NCBI RefSeq assembly: GCF_037126465.1
Contig: NC_088201.1
Span: 192,040,031 to 192,104,030, forward strand
Origin: Ornithodoros turicata
Lineage: Eukaryota; Arthropoda; Arachnida; Ixodida; Argasidae
DNA: 64,000 nucleotides
Reading direction: 5' to 3'
Shown piece after piece: positions 9,593 to 21,025 of the stretch. The translations under genes were made by a program, and so were the position numbers. The notes under the pieces are model-generated. The model was not told where the DNA came from, did no database searches, and saw only the letters and a program-made list of their open reading frames with translations. Position 1 is the stretch's first letter. The number at the start of each line of letters is the position of its first letter.

Positions 9593-9831
9593 CACTCTTA
9601 AAAATGAACTTCACCACATAGCACGCTCCTATAGCCAACCATCACCCCGAATGACAACGTTCTCGCTCTAGATTTGTTGAAAACGGGAGGAGGAGCCTAT
9701 TTTGTGCCGTGCATAATGGCACAAAATAGGCTCCTCCTCCCGTTTTCAACAAATCAGGGGCGAGAACGTTGTCATTCGGGATGACGGTTGGCTAGGAGCG
9801 TGCTATGTGGTGAAGTTCATTTTTAAGAGTG
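9593..9831. mobile_element. foldback MITE, copy E
   Basis: A near-perfect hairpin with termini CACTCTTAAAAATGAACTTC and its complement, flanked by TA on both sides. Arms carry GTTTTCAACAAATC and CTCCTCCCGTTTTC in complementary positions. It is inserted in LTR mini-element copy 1, so it is younger than that insertion. Confidence 0.9.
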
Positions 9832-9979
9832 TAGCGGTCGGACAGAGTAGTAGGAGAGAGGCTTCCAGGCTGCGCGGCAGTGTGCCCTCGGTGCTGGACT
9901 TGCTGGAAGGTTGCCAAATTTGGGATGGTAAAAGGGCCGAGTTACGTCGAACTTGATGTTCATCGTCCGGGTCTCCAAA

Positions 9980-10131
9980 TGTAGAGAACGATGGTGTTCC
10001 TCTACATGAGTCCCGACCGGCGATGATGGTATGCCACGGAGAGGCGATGACTCTGGCCTAGCTCCATGGCCGCGCCGGTGGAACTGAGGAGCGGGTGCTT
10101 CAGGCGCGCGTCCATCCTCGTCGTTGTCCAC
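9980..10131 (-). repeat. LTR of non-autonomous element, copy 1, 5' side (truncated)
   Basis: Starts TGTAGAGAACGATGG next to the decayed PBS; similarity with 8786-8948 and 45546-45706 runs to about 10131 and then stops. Confidence 0.7.
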
Positions 10132-10374
10132 CGGCAGATGAGCGCGACGGCTCTGAGGGGGTTGACTGGAAATCGATCAGCTCTTACAAAAGTTGGCTTC
10201 TCCTCTCTATAGAATTCCTAACTTAATTTTATAGACTCTACCTAGTATCTATCCACTGCGACTTTCTATCCACTAAATCTAAAGAAACTGTGTAGAAGTC
10301 CTATTGACAAACTATGACCTTTCTAACTCCTCTGGCTACCCGCCACTGGACCGCTGACATTCTCCCCCCAGCCA

Positions 10375-10617
10375 CACTCTTAAAAATGAACTTCACCGCA
10401 TAGCACGCTACTAGCCAACCATCATCTCGGCTGATATCTGCGCTGATTTGTTGAAAACGGGAGGCGTACGCCTTTGTTGTGACACTTATGCTGTTCATAA
10501 TTGTCACAGAAAAGGCGTACGCCTCCCGTTTTCAGCAAATAAGGGCATATAACGATACCATTCGAGATTATGGTTGGCTAGGAGCGTGCTATGCGGTGAA
10601 CTTCATTTCTAAGAGTG
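10375..10617. mobile_element. foldback MITE, copy F
   Basis: Termini CACTCTTAAAAATGAACTTC and TTCATTTCTAAGAGTG. GGCGTACGCC is present in both arms with CCCGTTTTCA. Flanks are CA rather than TA, suggesting a mutated duplication. Confidence 0.85.
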
Positions 10618-11034
10618 CACGCTTAGCAGAGTTGATCCAGCGCTCGCTTTCCGCATGCCTAGACATATCTCTCGTCAAGGTGGCGCATTAGTTCACCGAA
10701 TGCGCCTCGATGTGGCTTTTACAGCGCAGCGGCGTTACCGCTTGAGACAAGTTGACTCTCCCTACTGCAGTCACAGCGGTGCTGTAGAGATCCAGAGCAC
10801 ATTCTTCTGCATTGCCCACACTACAAACCTTCTCGAACGTACTCTCCGGATCCCTTAACGAGCTAGACGTCCCCCCCCCCACCCTCTCTCTCTCACAAAA
10901 TTGCTTCGTCCCTGGCCACGCCCTGCCCACCGACACTCTGCCCTCAAAGCTCTCTTCACCTTTCTGTATACCATAGGACTTCGATCCATATTGTGAAGGG
11001 GCTCATTATTTCGTTCCCCGCATCACCACCAGCA

Positions 11035-11110
11035 ATGGGGTAGAGTATCGCATCTGGCGATGAAACTCCCGCCCATCCATCATCTTGTAATAAAGGTTTC
11101 TAACCAGTGC
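11035..11110 (+). repeat. LINE/SINE-like 3' tail with AATAAA (copy 2)
   Basis: GGGTAGAGTATCGCATCTGG then CGATGAAACTC...CATCATCTTGTAATAAAGG matches the complement of 50480-50540, including the GGGTAGAATATCG block. Confidence 0.65.
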
Positions 11111-11208
11111 TGCTTTCTACTTTCTATACGCGAGTTGTATAAACATTCTATACACTTTCTACAGACACATGTACATACACAACTTCTCGATAAGTTTTAT
11201 ATATACCA

Positions 11209-11345
11209 GGGCTCGAAACCGTTGTTTGGGGTGGGGGGGGGGTCGGTTCCAGTTCCCGTTCAAGGCTATCGGTTTGGTTCGGGTTCGGGTTCAACGCAAC
11301 TAAAATAACGGTTTGAACCGATATTAATTGGTTCGAACCGGTATG
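11209..11345. repeat. hAT-like terminal fragment (GGTTCGGGTTCGG-rich)
   Basis: Begins CAGGGCTCGAAACCG and continues with repeated GGTTCGGGTTCGGG and GGTTCGAACCGG. Similar motifs occur at 16550-16710 and 18000-18072, the latter ending CAGTTCGACACCCTG. No matching partner end or duplication could be assigned. Confidence 0.4.
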
Positions 11346-12489
11346 TGCTATGCTAATCAGTGGGCCACATGTGAGAGGGCATGTTCCGGGGATCGCTTGC
11401 TCCTCCTTCCTTCCTCTTACACCCTCGCCTCTACGCTTTATGGCTACAAAGAACCATGCATTTCACAGTAGATCATCCTTTACTGTACCGAAAAGTGCTG
11501 GGAAATGGCGCACAGCATACCATGGCATACCATTGAACTCCAGTATAAAGCTATCGCTATGTAAAGCTATCGCCAATTTATAAAGAAAAAAAAGAGATGT
11601 CGCGTCTCTTGATTCGGCGGTCGGCGTCTAGCTGGTGCTGGAGCTAGGCTCTGCACCATGCCCTGAACCTCACGCCAGCCTTTTTCCGTTGTCGCTAGTT
11701 GTCCGCATTGCTTGTTGGTGTCACTGGATGTCAATTTTAATGTCAAATTAAAATTTAAAGAGTGATATTAAGAGGCCATACCAGTCGGGGAGCAACTCCG
11801 ATTCACAATTTTTTCGATTCTAGATGGCGCCACGTTCGCCGTCCTTATCACGCCGTTCGCCTCCGACGCCCGAAATAATCCATTGTGCATGGTTGACCTC
11901 GCGAGTTTAAGGCGCCTTGTGCGCTGTTCGTCGAGAGGTAAAGTGTCGGACCCAAAGTGCCACGAAAGGTCCGCAGTTCGATTCGAGACATTCACGTCTT
12001 TTTGCTTGTCTCAAATTGCTATATGAGTACTTTATTTTTATTTTGTTGTTATATATTTATGCTACAATTATTGTTTGCACAAGTCACTGGCGCCTGTACT
12101 GACTGATTATGGAATTTTTAGTTGCTCTTCGTATTGTTTTACTAGTGCATACTTACTGTATGCCGTCGTACAGGTGTGATCGGATACTACGGATGCCGGT
12201 ATCGCGGAGGCTCTCAACTGGATCTACTAGCGGCTGTAAATTAGGCTATAAACATTGCCTACACACACCGCTTACAACGCCAGTCTGGAAAATCTAGTGC
12301 TCGAAACGGTATTCCTTTTTTCTTTTTTTCTTTCTGCACTCGCTTACATGCAATTTACCTTGATAACTCTATTACTCATGCAAAAATGACATTTTGATAT
12401 GTATATTTCCGGTAAGAAAGCATTATCAGATATCTGAATTCATTTACAAGGCGTTGGTGCAAAAGACTTTTCAAAATTTCCGTCGTAGA
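11346..12489. other. No gene recognised
   Basis: AT-rich sequence with short frames only. No domain, hairpin or flanked element that I can support. Confidence 0.35.
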
Positions 12490-12740
12490 ACAGACTTCTT
12501 ATTATTACCCGGAAACTTCAGTAACATATTTGAAAGGCTCCTTTCCCCCATGTTCTTCCTTCTTTTTCTTTCACCTTACACCCGCTCAGAAAAATGATGT
12601 CAGTCGACAACCCCAGTGACAGGGGACTCCCTTTCTTCTGGTGTGCCAGTTTGCAAAACCGTACAGAGGAGGTGAAGGGCGGTAAAGGCTTCGGGTCGAC
12701 ATACGACCAATCAAAGAAGATATGGAAAGGTCGAGCGGCA
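12490..12740 (+). repeat. dispersed repeat S, copy 1
   Basis: Shares ATTACCCGGAAACTTCAGTA, the CCAGTGAC block and an (AAAGATATGG/AAAGATGG) end with 14430-14680 in the same orientation. The intervening sequence is diverged. Class unknown. Confidence 0.45.
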
Positions 12741-13224
12741 AGGCCTCGCTGCGGGAGTCGCAATATTCCCAACAGAGTCTTTTTCTTTCCTGGACGCCAA
12801 GAGGAACGATTCGACAAAAAATGGAAGGACACAGATTAGAAAAATAATAACAATGGTCACCTGACAACATAACAGGTTCTTGTTTGAGTGTTGCAAAAAG
12901 TGCAGTTCGGCCTCCTTATTATGTGGGACAGGATAATATATGCCTTCTTTTCTTTTTCTAGAAGAACTTCTGAAGCGTAAAGTTTTACTCCAGACTTCGT
13001 TGTGTTGGATGCTGAGGTCTCAGTTAATTCAATCCAAACTTGAAAGCGAGAAATTCGGTCGTGGAAAAGCTGAAAAACTGGACGCCATGCGAGCCAAATT
13101 AATGCGCATTTTAGGAAAATCACTATTCTTGAAGGGCAACACAGATGCAATTACAAAATTGGGGTTTCCAGAGATGAATATGAGCGCTAGTTGCCAAATG
13201 AAGGAATGATCACGGAGAAGTCGT
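12741..13224. other. No gene recognised; one 89-codon frame
   Basis: A Lys/Leu-rich frame at 12940-13209 (plus) resembles a short helical segment but matches no domain I can name. Confidence 0.3.
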
Positions 13225-13430
13225 TTCATATAATCACAGCTCTCCCGAGATGCCGGATTTTCCTCCCCGGAAAAAATTTCCCCGGGAAGAACCGTCCCCA
13301 GGGAAAAATGTCCCCCGGAGCAATCGTCTCCGCAAGAACGAAAGCCGTTTGACCGAACGCGGGACATTTGGTCGAAAGCCATTTGATCGCCGTTTGATCG
13401 AAACGGCAGCCGTCGTTTGATTTATTTTTT
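13225..13430. repeat. short-motif repeat block (GCCGTTTGATCG)
   Basis: Repeated words CCCCGG(A/G)AAAAA then AAAGCC(G/A)TTTGA(C/T)CG occur several times between 13255 and 13415. A comparable but different set (TTCGGCGT(T/C)ATGATTTT) occurs at 14150-14230. These look like subterminal repeats of an unidentified DNA transposon. Confidence 0.4.
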
Positions 13431-14429
13431 TATTGCTTCGTTTGGAGCAGATGCATACTCTAAACAAGATTGAACTAAAGTTTTATATGGCTGTTAATAC
13501 AATATCTGTATTTTATACTGTGGCGAAATTTCCTGCTTAGCATTCAGACTTCGAGTGCCTTTCGTGCACATATCACTATCCCATTTCGGATCCCAGCCAT
13601 GAAAATGGTTCCTGTTTTTTTTTTCTTTTTTCCGGGGGAATATGGTCCAACACTAGCCACATTTTCAACGAAAAGGCAAACGACTTTAACCTCTAGTAGA
13701 ATGTCAACCGTTCACCCTCAGCGTCCTCCCTGGGTCATTTTAGGTAGGCAGCCCGACAACGCAGGTGCTATAGTTCTTTGCTTTTAATGTCGTAGTGGTG
13801 CCTTTCCTGCACCTGAATAATAATGTCCAAGTACCCAAGAATGTAATAAATAAAGCAGTTGCAAAAGAAGAGGAAAGTAAAGCGGTGAGTTTTTGTCGGG
13901 TGAGCTTTTGTCCGCTCCCCCTTATACTTCAGGGGCTTTTAATGCACAATTATCCTCACTTTACCCACCACACACTTTCTTTTTGTAGCAAACATGTTGT
14001 AGATTATTGTTTTTCATCTTCGCCATTCCAGTTATTTGAATACAATAGCCACAAAACTTTTTCATAATCTACACCATCCCATTCAGTGGTCATTCACTGA
14101 AGTGCTCACCCGGTGTCCCTTTGGCATTTCCATTTTCAGCCTTCTGACAGTTCGGCGTTATGATTTTTTGGTCTTTTGGCTGTCGGCCTTCTGATAGTTC
14201 GGCGTCATGATTTTCGGCCTTTTGATAGGCTCAATCAGCCTACATCAATGCAATGCATTTAGCAACGACTATTCAAAAAAAATTGAAAAAGAAAAAAGGA
14301 GAAGGAGGAAGCTCCTAGAACTCCTTGAACTCCATCTTTATGTATAAATGAACAAGATAAAATGAAAGGAACTGGACGCGCGACGAGGTCTCGGAGCACG
14401 ATTTTCGTCTCATAATTGCGTTGATTATT
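13431..14429. other. No gene recognised
   Basis: Apart from the motif block at 14150-14230 I see nothing assignable. Confidence 0.35.
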
Positions 14430-14680
14430 ACCCGGAAACTTCAGTACTATATTTTTAGACACTCCTTGGTTTTCACAGGGTACTTCACATTACACCAGAC
14501 CTTTCGTTCAGCGTAGACACTAGTTCAGCGGTGAATCCCCAGTGACGTGGAGCTTTTCCTTATCTTCCTCAGAAGCCTCCCTTTGTTCGCCGTGCAAAGA
14601 CAGACGGGTGCAGGTTTTGGGTCATCCAACGTGCAACTAGGAAGGGTTGCCGAAAGATGGAAAATCCAACGAACCGGTAT
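14430..14680 (+). repeat. dispersed repeat S, copy 2
   Basis: Second copy of the 12490-12740 repeat, sharing ATTACCCGGAAACTTCAGTA near its start and CCCAGTGACGTGG further on. Confidence 0.45.
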
Positions 14681-14935
14681 CGAAAAATTGGCCGTATCTC
14701 AAAATAACGTGATCGAAGTCCCCGTTGAAAAATAAACTACTGTAAATAAATGTTATCTGGCTATTTCTGCGCGGAAACTGACAAAGCCCACTTAGACTAA
14801 CCCGAACATGAAAATGCAAACACCAAACTTTTACTAACCTAATAATCAACTAACTAACGTGCTGTTCCGTCGCGACCGTTTCATTTATCTCTTATTTCTT
14901 AATTTTATTTATTTATTTATTTATTTATGTATTTC

Positions 14936-15030
14936 CGGAATAGCAAGCCGGCGTCCCGTTTGGCTGACCTTTAGCCTTTTTTTTTTTCCTTTTCGTCTAA
15001 TAAATATATCCCCCCCCCCCCCCCCCCCCC
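14936..15030 (+). repeat. retroelement 3' end (ATAGCAAGCCG type), copy 1
   Basis: ATAGCAAGCCGGCGTCCCGT then TTGGCTGACCTTT, a T/C tract, TAATAAATATATC and a poly-C run. The same order is found at 28840-28919. Likely a LINE/SINE tail. The poly-C run is an assembly risk. Confidence 0.6.
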
Positions 15031-16500
15031 GTCGCTGTCGTGTCGTCGTTGGTTTTCCTTGCTTCGCGAACGTGAATTTGGGTTCCGGAAAAGACTGGTG
15101 CTCACCGCGTGAACGGAAATAATTGTGCAGCGGCCGCTTGATCGTTTTTTCTTATTGGTTCACGTGGAGCGTTCATGAAAAAGAAAAGAAAATAATGAAG
15201 ATAAAAATAAAAATAAATCGATCAATAAAAGACAGAAAAGAAACAACAAATAAAGTTGCAATGCTAAGTGCTGTTATCCTAAGAAACACTTATCTGTGTG
15301 TAATCCGCTTGCTGGCTGTTTCAACATTACGAATATTACGGGGCAGTCCTGTCGAGCGTTACTGCAATGTTTGTGAAGTCGGCCTTCCACTAACCGTAAA
15401 TACGAGAGATTCTCGTTAGCCTTATGAGACTGTTGACTGGGTAAGCAAAAACCCGAAACGGCAAAATCGAGCAAATTGACGTTTCATGTGAAGCTAATAA
15501 ACTCATCTCACTTCTCTAAAAGCGCACCGAAAAAAGAAGAGGTTTATTGGTCTCGGTGGTCTCTTACACGGGCCGCGACAATGCTCGCTCGTCTACCCAA
15601 CTTTACCCCCCCCCCCCCCCCCGGCAATGCTGGCTGACGATAATCCCTTTACGAGCCGCTGAGGAAGCTTTTGTTCTGGTCTCCAAGGCCATGCCCTAAG
15701 TCAGCTGTCCATGAAAGTAAAGAGGAGAGAGGGAGCTCTGCGGTGCGCGTGCGCGCCGCGTGGTCGGCGGTTGGATACGGTCAAAATGTTCCGCGTGATT
15801 TTTTTTGTGCTACGGCTAGAGGGCCACACAGAATGACGCAGTTTACGGGGCTTTGAGACGGTATTTATCCATACTCACATTTCATGCTTTTTTATAACAA
15901 CGGAAAGTGGTAGACATATAAATTTGATGTCTATCGATTCCTAAAATATTTCAAGAGAAAGTAAATTCAAAGTTTTTTTCGAAATGGCTATAGAAGTTTA
16001 ATAAAAACCTGTTCAAAGAGGGAGGAGAAAACTTGTGTATTTTTTTCGCATTCGCGACGTCGCTGTAAAATACATACGACATGTACGATAAATCTAGTAG
16101 CATAATTCTCTTCATCTCGTCTTCCTCTTTATGATGAAACCACCCGCGTCAAAATCTGCGCGGTCGTTACTGAGAAAAAGCATAAAAGCTGTTCCATATG
16201 AAATACATTGGGACGGAGAGCCAGTATGCCCTCTTAAACGGTGGGTTAAAGGCAGGTAAGGTAGAATTTACGTTGCCTTGAGCGACGTAAATTTTAAATG
16301 CAGCCGTGGCAACAATGCAAAGTGTAGCCGTCGTGTAGCACAACTTCTTTTCTTCTTTTTTGTGCACCTTGAGTCAGAAAAATGTATAGGGATGTCGTGA
16401 ACCGTTTGGAGGACAGGATGTAGGAGGTGCATGGACTCACCACTTCTTGGTTTATAAATTTTTTATATCCGCTCTATGAATTCGGCAAGATTCCGAGCGA
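15031..16500. other. No gene recognised
   Basis: Includes low-complexity A-rich (15170-15250) and poly-C (15607-15622) tracts. No exon or element borders seen. Confidence 0.35.
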
Positions 16501-16549
16501 TGCATGGAGGTGGTGGGCGGCAGTCAAGTGGGAAGGTATAGGACCTTTT

Positions 16550-18072
16550 ACCGTACGCCGAACCGGTTCCCGCATCATAGTTTTTCTGTGCCGTTCCGGT
16601 TCTTTCAAAGGGACAGGAAAAAAAATGTTGTTTTTCTGTCCCGTTGTAAAAAAAAAGAAAAGAAAGATGTTTACGGTTCGGTTCGGGTTCGGTTGCTCAA
16701 ATAATAACGTTTTTTTTTTTTTTTTTTTTGCGGTTTTCGGTTTTCTATAGACCTAGTGAGTTGATGGTGAATTAACACTCCAAGCTTCTCCTCGCTTCAC
16801 CGTCGTTTGTATGTGTAACTGAAGTAATCTTAGACACGTCACCCTGCGATTTGACTCAGAGGCGAGCAAGACTCTCGAACTCGCGGAAGCTCTCACAAGC
16901 ACTATACGTATAGTATCTGTTCTCACTAAGGAAGAAAGCTCACTCCCTTTGACTCAGGAATACAAATAGGCAAGATAGGGTTAACAAGCGGGCTAAATGA
17001 TTAGGGGAAGTTTAGGAAGATGAGTACACAATCTTCTGTGGCTCATCTCATATAGTCAACAATACATCCTTTTCTTCATGCGCTATTTTTTAACTTGGGA
17101 GTCCCTGTATTTTTTGTTTGTTCGTGTTTCGATTTTAAAAACATTCTCCGTTATTCGAAGTCCGGGAAACCAACAAAGAAAAGGAGCGGGGAAAAATGAG
17201 TGGTAGCACAGGTTGAAAAAAATGGCAGAAGGAATGCTGATGTCTACTGAAAACCTGTGGTTTATATAATTATTTTGCAAGTAGTTAGGATCTCTATCAC
17301 CTTCTATAGAAATTGCATAGACAGTAGACATGTTGTAGACTTTTTTGTCAGAAATCCTTGGCCATTTTTAATGTAGGCTGCGTAACTACTATGTATATGC
17401 AGCCTAAAGTACGCGTGTATAGACTCCATTGGTGAAATAAATAGACGTTCCATAGAATGTGATGTCCCAATTATCAGTTCGTTGTCTATTCAAATGTGTT
17501 AACAACATGTATAGGATCTCTATAGACAGACTAAACATTTGTAGGTGTCTTGTTTATATAATGTCTATAGAGTGTAGAACTCTTTATGTAAGGGCTATAT
17601 AGACTGCTATTGGAGGGGGGGGGGGAATCAGAGGGTGGTGATAAGGATGATGCTGACGACGCTGACGCCGAAAACAAAAGAAATTGTTGTTTCAGATTTC
17701 GTTTCTTAGTCTTTATGATTTTCGGTGTAACCGCTTTCTGCGGTTACACCGACTGAGGCAACAGTAGGGCTTGCCCTCTGAGGACTTCAGAAAAAAGTAT
17801 TGTGCTAACCGTGTGGAACCGCTATCACCTAGATTACCACAACCGTCGGAAATAAATATAGCATGCAGACTACAGACAGCCTACAGTTGATTGCAAGTAG
17901 AATTAACAGATGATAAAAGGGGCCACAAACTTTTTCCGAATACCCCCTAAAATTTGTCAGTTCTGTTCCAGCTCGGTTTCAACAGTGTCATGAAAATTTC
18001 GGTTCAGGTTCGCTTCCGGCAAAAATAACGATTCGGGTGCGGTTTTTGGTTCGAGTTCAGTTCGACACCCTG
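16550..18072. repeat. hAT-like GGTTCGG-rich fragments and AT-rich filler
   Basis: 16550-16745 and 17985-18072 are rich in (G)GTTCGG words, and 18072 ends in GTTCGACACCCTG, a hAT-like terminus. Between them, 17260-17600 repeats short CTATAGAC/TATAGAC words. No duplication pairs the ends, so whether this is one element is unresolved. Confidence 0.35.
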
Positions 18073-18189
18073 GTTTCAATAGGCTGGGATTGGGGAGCTC
18101 TTGTTGCCGCTAGGGACGGGCAGTAATACAGGATGTGGCGGAATTCCTTCTTTTCATCGTTATTACACAATTAGCAAGTTGCGCTTTTT

Positions 18190-18330
18190 ACGTCAAAGAT
18201 TCCATTCAGTCTTGTTATTGGAGATCCTGTACGCTTGGAGAAGGAGCCCGCTTGCCCTGTCACCTCGATACAAGCCTTCCGGGGCTGCGGTGGTCTTATG
18301 CTGTCTGTACAGGGCCAGGCTCTTCTTTTT
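18190..18330 (+). pseudogene. Ig-superfamily domain relic
   Basis: A plus-strand frame at 18237-18284 reads GEGARLPCHLDTSLPG. In arthropod Ig domains of the sidestep/beat type, a G-x-x-x-x-LPC-x-(L)-x-P-x-x-PGD segment is followed by a V-x-LVLWYR strand. Here the expected strand appears only after a frame change (AAVVL, then a disrupted WYRAR-like end near 18300), so the domain is broken. No splice borders are visible. I take it for a decayed exon or processed fragment; chance similarity is possible. Confidence 0.3.
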
Positions 18331-18990
18331 CGTCATTGCTGCCAGACACGCACTTCTCTCCCTCAACGATAATAATGTACTTTTCGACAATTTTAGATTA
18401 GGAGGCAGATTTAGATTAGGCAAATGATGCTTGGAGGAGCCATCCTCCAACTTCTCGTTGTTGGACCTTGAGTTGTTCTGTAGTATGTTTGCTTAGGCAC
18501 TATTCCTCATTGGCGTATATGCAGGGCCGGCGATAGGTGGGGGGGGGGGGGGCGCGAGTAAGGCGACCGCCTTAGGCTCCGCACAGGCCTAGCGGGGCCT
18601 GTGAAACAGGCCCCGCGATGTGCCTTTGCCTCAGGCCCCGCACAGCCCTAGCACCGGCCCTGCGTATATGCATGCCGGGACTGCCGGGACTTTACAGTGA
18701 AGTCTTCTTATGTGGTCGGGTTGATAAGAATGTCGAGCTAAGTGCAAAGTGTATCCGTTTTTCTGGTTTAACTTCTAGAGGAATTGTTCTTCATATTTTT
18801 GGAGGTAATATTTTTTTTTTCAACTAGTTCCCCCAGGTACAGGTAGGCTGTCGTATAGGCCATTGGTATGTTCTCTGAGACGAAAACTGGTAGGTTTGCG
18901 TCATTGCCGAATTTCATTATGTTAGATTTCTTCTCTGGCTAAATCGCATCCCATTTCATGTTGCCTTGGCGGTACAGATGTCCTAGAGTC
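18331..18990. other. No gene recognised
   Basis: Contains a G-rich run (18540-18552) and a short duplicated GCCCCGC/AGGCC-rich patch at 18565-18660. Nothing else. Confidence 0.3.
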
Positions 18991-19930
18991 TCCACCCCGG
19001 CATCGACGCAAGGCGGCGCTGGCATGCAGTCACGCCCAGTGCCGTGTATGCCAAAGGGAGTCTGGCCATTAATGGGACCTGCCTATACCTGAGGCTCCAC
19101 CCACTTTTTGAGGTATTTAGCCAATCACAGGTCGAAATACAGTTGTCTATTGTTACATCCATCCAATCCTTATACCTCACCCTTATTTACTGGGCGTTAC
19201 CATTTTGGAGAAAATTGATGGATTTGGATTGAAACGAATATCACTGGTGACAGACCAAAACGATGGATTTTGCGCCCGCTTTTATCAACGCCATCTGCAC
19301 GGACAGAGGCATGTTGGGAAGGCTCAGAATAGCAGAAATGGTTGCTGGCAGAAGTGATTGGCCAGCATTGCGGTACAACCGCGCCTTCGTAGCAGACGAC
19401 AGCCGGTATGAAGTTTTATATCGCATAATGTAAGTACATTGAATCAAAAAGGAGCAAAGATGTATGTATAAATAAAATGCAATTATATAATGCAAAATCC
19501 TACGTATAAGGGTTGTCTTTCTTGCTATTTTCTTGGTATCACGATCTTAACTAGGCCTAACGTTAGCGACGAAACATCCCATTTTCAAGTAAATAATGAT
19601 GGCGGAGCGAAAGTTGAAGCTGATTTTGCAGATGCGTACATGATGATATATACTCACAGTATGAAATTAAAGTAGTCTGTGAAATTTTTTTGTCACGAAA
19701 TCTCCGCTTCGCCGTTCCAAGAACCATCATCCATTTTGGAGAAAATTTGGTGTCATGGCAGCTCCCATGGAAAACAGCAACCAATGAAATGCGCCTACGT
19801 TTGATTGACAGGTCGAGCCTCTTTTTTAGGCTCCTCCTAATGGCCAGACTCCCTTTGGCATACACGGCACTGGTCACACCATACGCTCCCGCGCCGCGGT
19901 GAAGCGTGGCGACGCCTGTACCCTTGGGGT
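18991..19930. repeat. widely spaced inverted repeat pair
   Basis: 19034-19073 and 19838-19880 are complementary over about 40 bp (GTGCCGTGTATGCCAAAGGG and AGTCTGGCCATTA), and weaker complementarity continues outward. CATTTTGGAGAAAATT recurs directly at 19200 and 19733. Either two copies of one repeat in opposite orientation or the arms of a foldback element. Confidence 0.55.
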
Positions 19931-20774
19931 ATGTCGGCATGCGGTTCTGGATTATGTCATTCATAAAGAGATAACTAGAAGACCAACCTTCAACTGCCCG
20001 CACGAAAGCCGCAAAAACAGTGTTTCAGGGCTGTTGACGTAAAAGGCTCGATAAGAGACGCGCAATCGAGCGTGTGTTTTCGCCGTTGCACGAGTGTACT
20101 GCACAAATAGATTTTACTTCTTTTGGGCGAATATTACAGCCTCATAGTCGTAGTATCCTTTATCTATATCTTCACATCATATATACGTGCACAGACAACA
20201 GTGCATCGATGGACGTCATCGAATATTGCGGACAGCATATATCATCGTACAGCTTTTACAGGCTCACATCTTCGCGAGAAAAACCCAGGATCCCAGGAAC
20301 GGCGGTGAGACTTAGATAACGATACAACTGGGAAACGGATGGCGTTGTATCACATCGTTATCTGCAGTGTTATCCGACCAAGGTAACGTTCGTTTCGGAG
20401 GTATTATATGCGGTAGAGGACGCGTCATGCACTATATTTTGTTCAGAAGTTTACACTTTGCTTGTTCCTTCTGGACAGATCATGAAAATCACTGGAAAAA
20501 AAAGATAACACGACGCTTTTAACATTTACAATTGCCTATACCTGTTCAGACCCGTGTACACGGCGTAGATTCGGGGTTTGATTGCTGCTATATGTACTTC
20601 GCTTCTTCTAACAAGACATAATATGTGCGATTCAAGTTTGGCAGTTGCGGAAAAAAGCCAGAGAGCAGGCAGCACGCGTTACCCCCCAGCAGGCATGACA
20701 CGAAACACCCATAAGCACGGCTTAGTGGCGACTTGTCAATAGACCTCACTCTTTGCATTTCCTCATGTTTTCTT
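19931..20774. other. No gene recognised
   Basis: A small inverted block around 20300-20365 (GATAACGATACAACTGG and CGTTGTATCACATCGTTATC) is the only structure seen. Confidence 0.35.
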
Positions 20775-21025
20775 ATACACAAGTGCATGCACTTGTGCAT
20801 GCATGCAAACGTACATACATACATGCATACATACATGTGTGTGTGTGTGTATGTGTGTGTATGTATGTATGTATGTATATTTTTCCCGATGCATGCCTGC
20901 ATCGGGAGAAATATACATGTATCGGGATGAATGCATGAATCAATGAATCAATGAATGAAAAAATGCATGTATCGGGAAAAATAGCATGCGCCCACGCAAG
21001 CATGCATGCATGCATGCCATTTTTC
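20775..21025. repeat. (TG)n/(ATGC)n low-complexity zone with small palindromes
   Basis: CATACATACATG, TGTGTGTGTGTGTATGTGTG and ATGCATGCATGCATGC tracts, with TCCCGATGCATGCCTGCATCG-type palindromes and TCGGGAAAAAT facing ATTTTTCCCGA. Confidence 0.85.

Larger units (their letters stand above)
8786..10131 (-). mobile_element. short non-autonomous LTR retrotransposon, copy 1 (interrupted)
   Basis: Two LTR-like ends (8786-8948 and 9980-10131) in the same orientation flank an internal region homologous to that of the element at 44660-45706. A purine-rich stretch lies inside the left LTR on the minus strand and a decayed PBS (TGGAGACCCGGACG) lies inside the right one. A foldback MITE sits at 9593-9831. 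The right LTR loses similarity after TCCAC and runs into CCGGCAG(A/G)TGAGCGCGA, which also occurs internally near 9293, so the right end looks rearranged. There is no RT or gag: the element must use enzymes made elsewhere. Confidence 0.8.

Noticed and set aside
20830..20880. CRISPR-like short repeats
   Set aside because: Simple (TG)n/(ATAC)n microsatellite in a eukaryotic genome, with no spacers.
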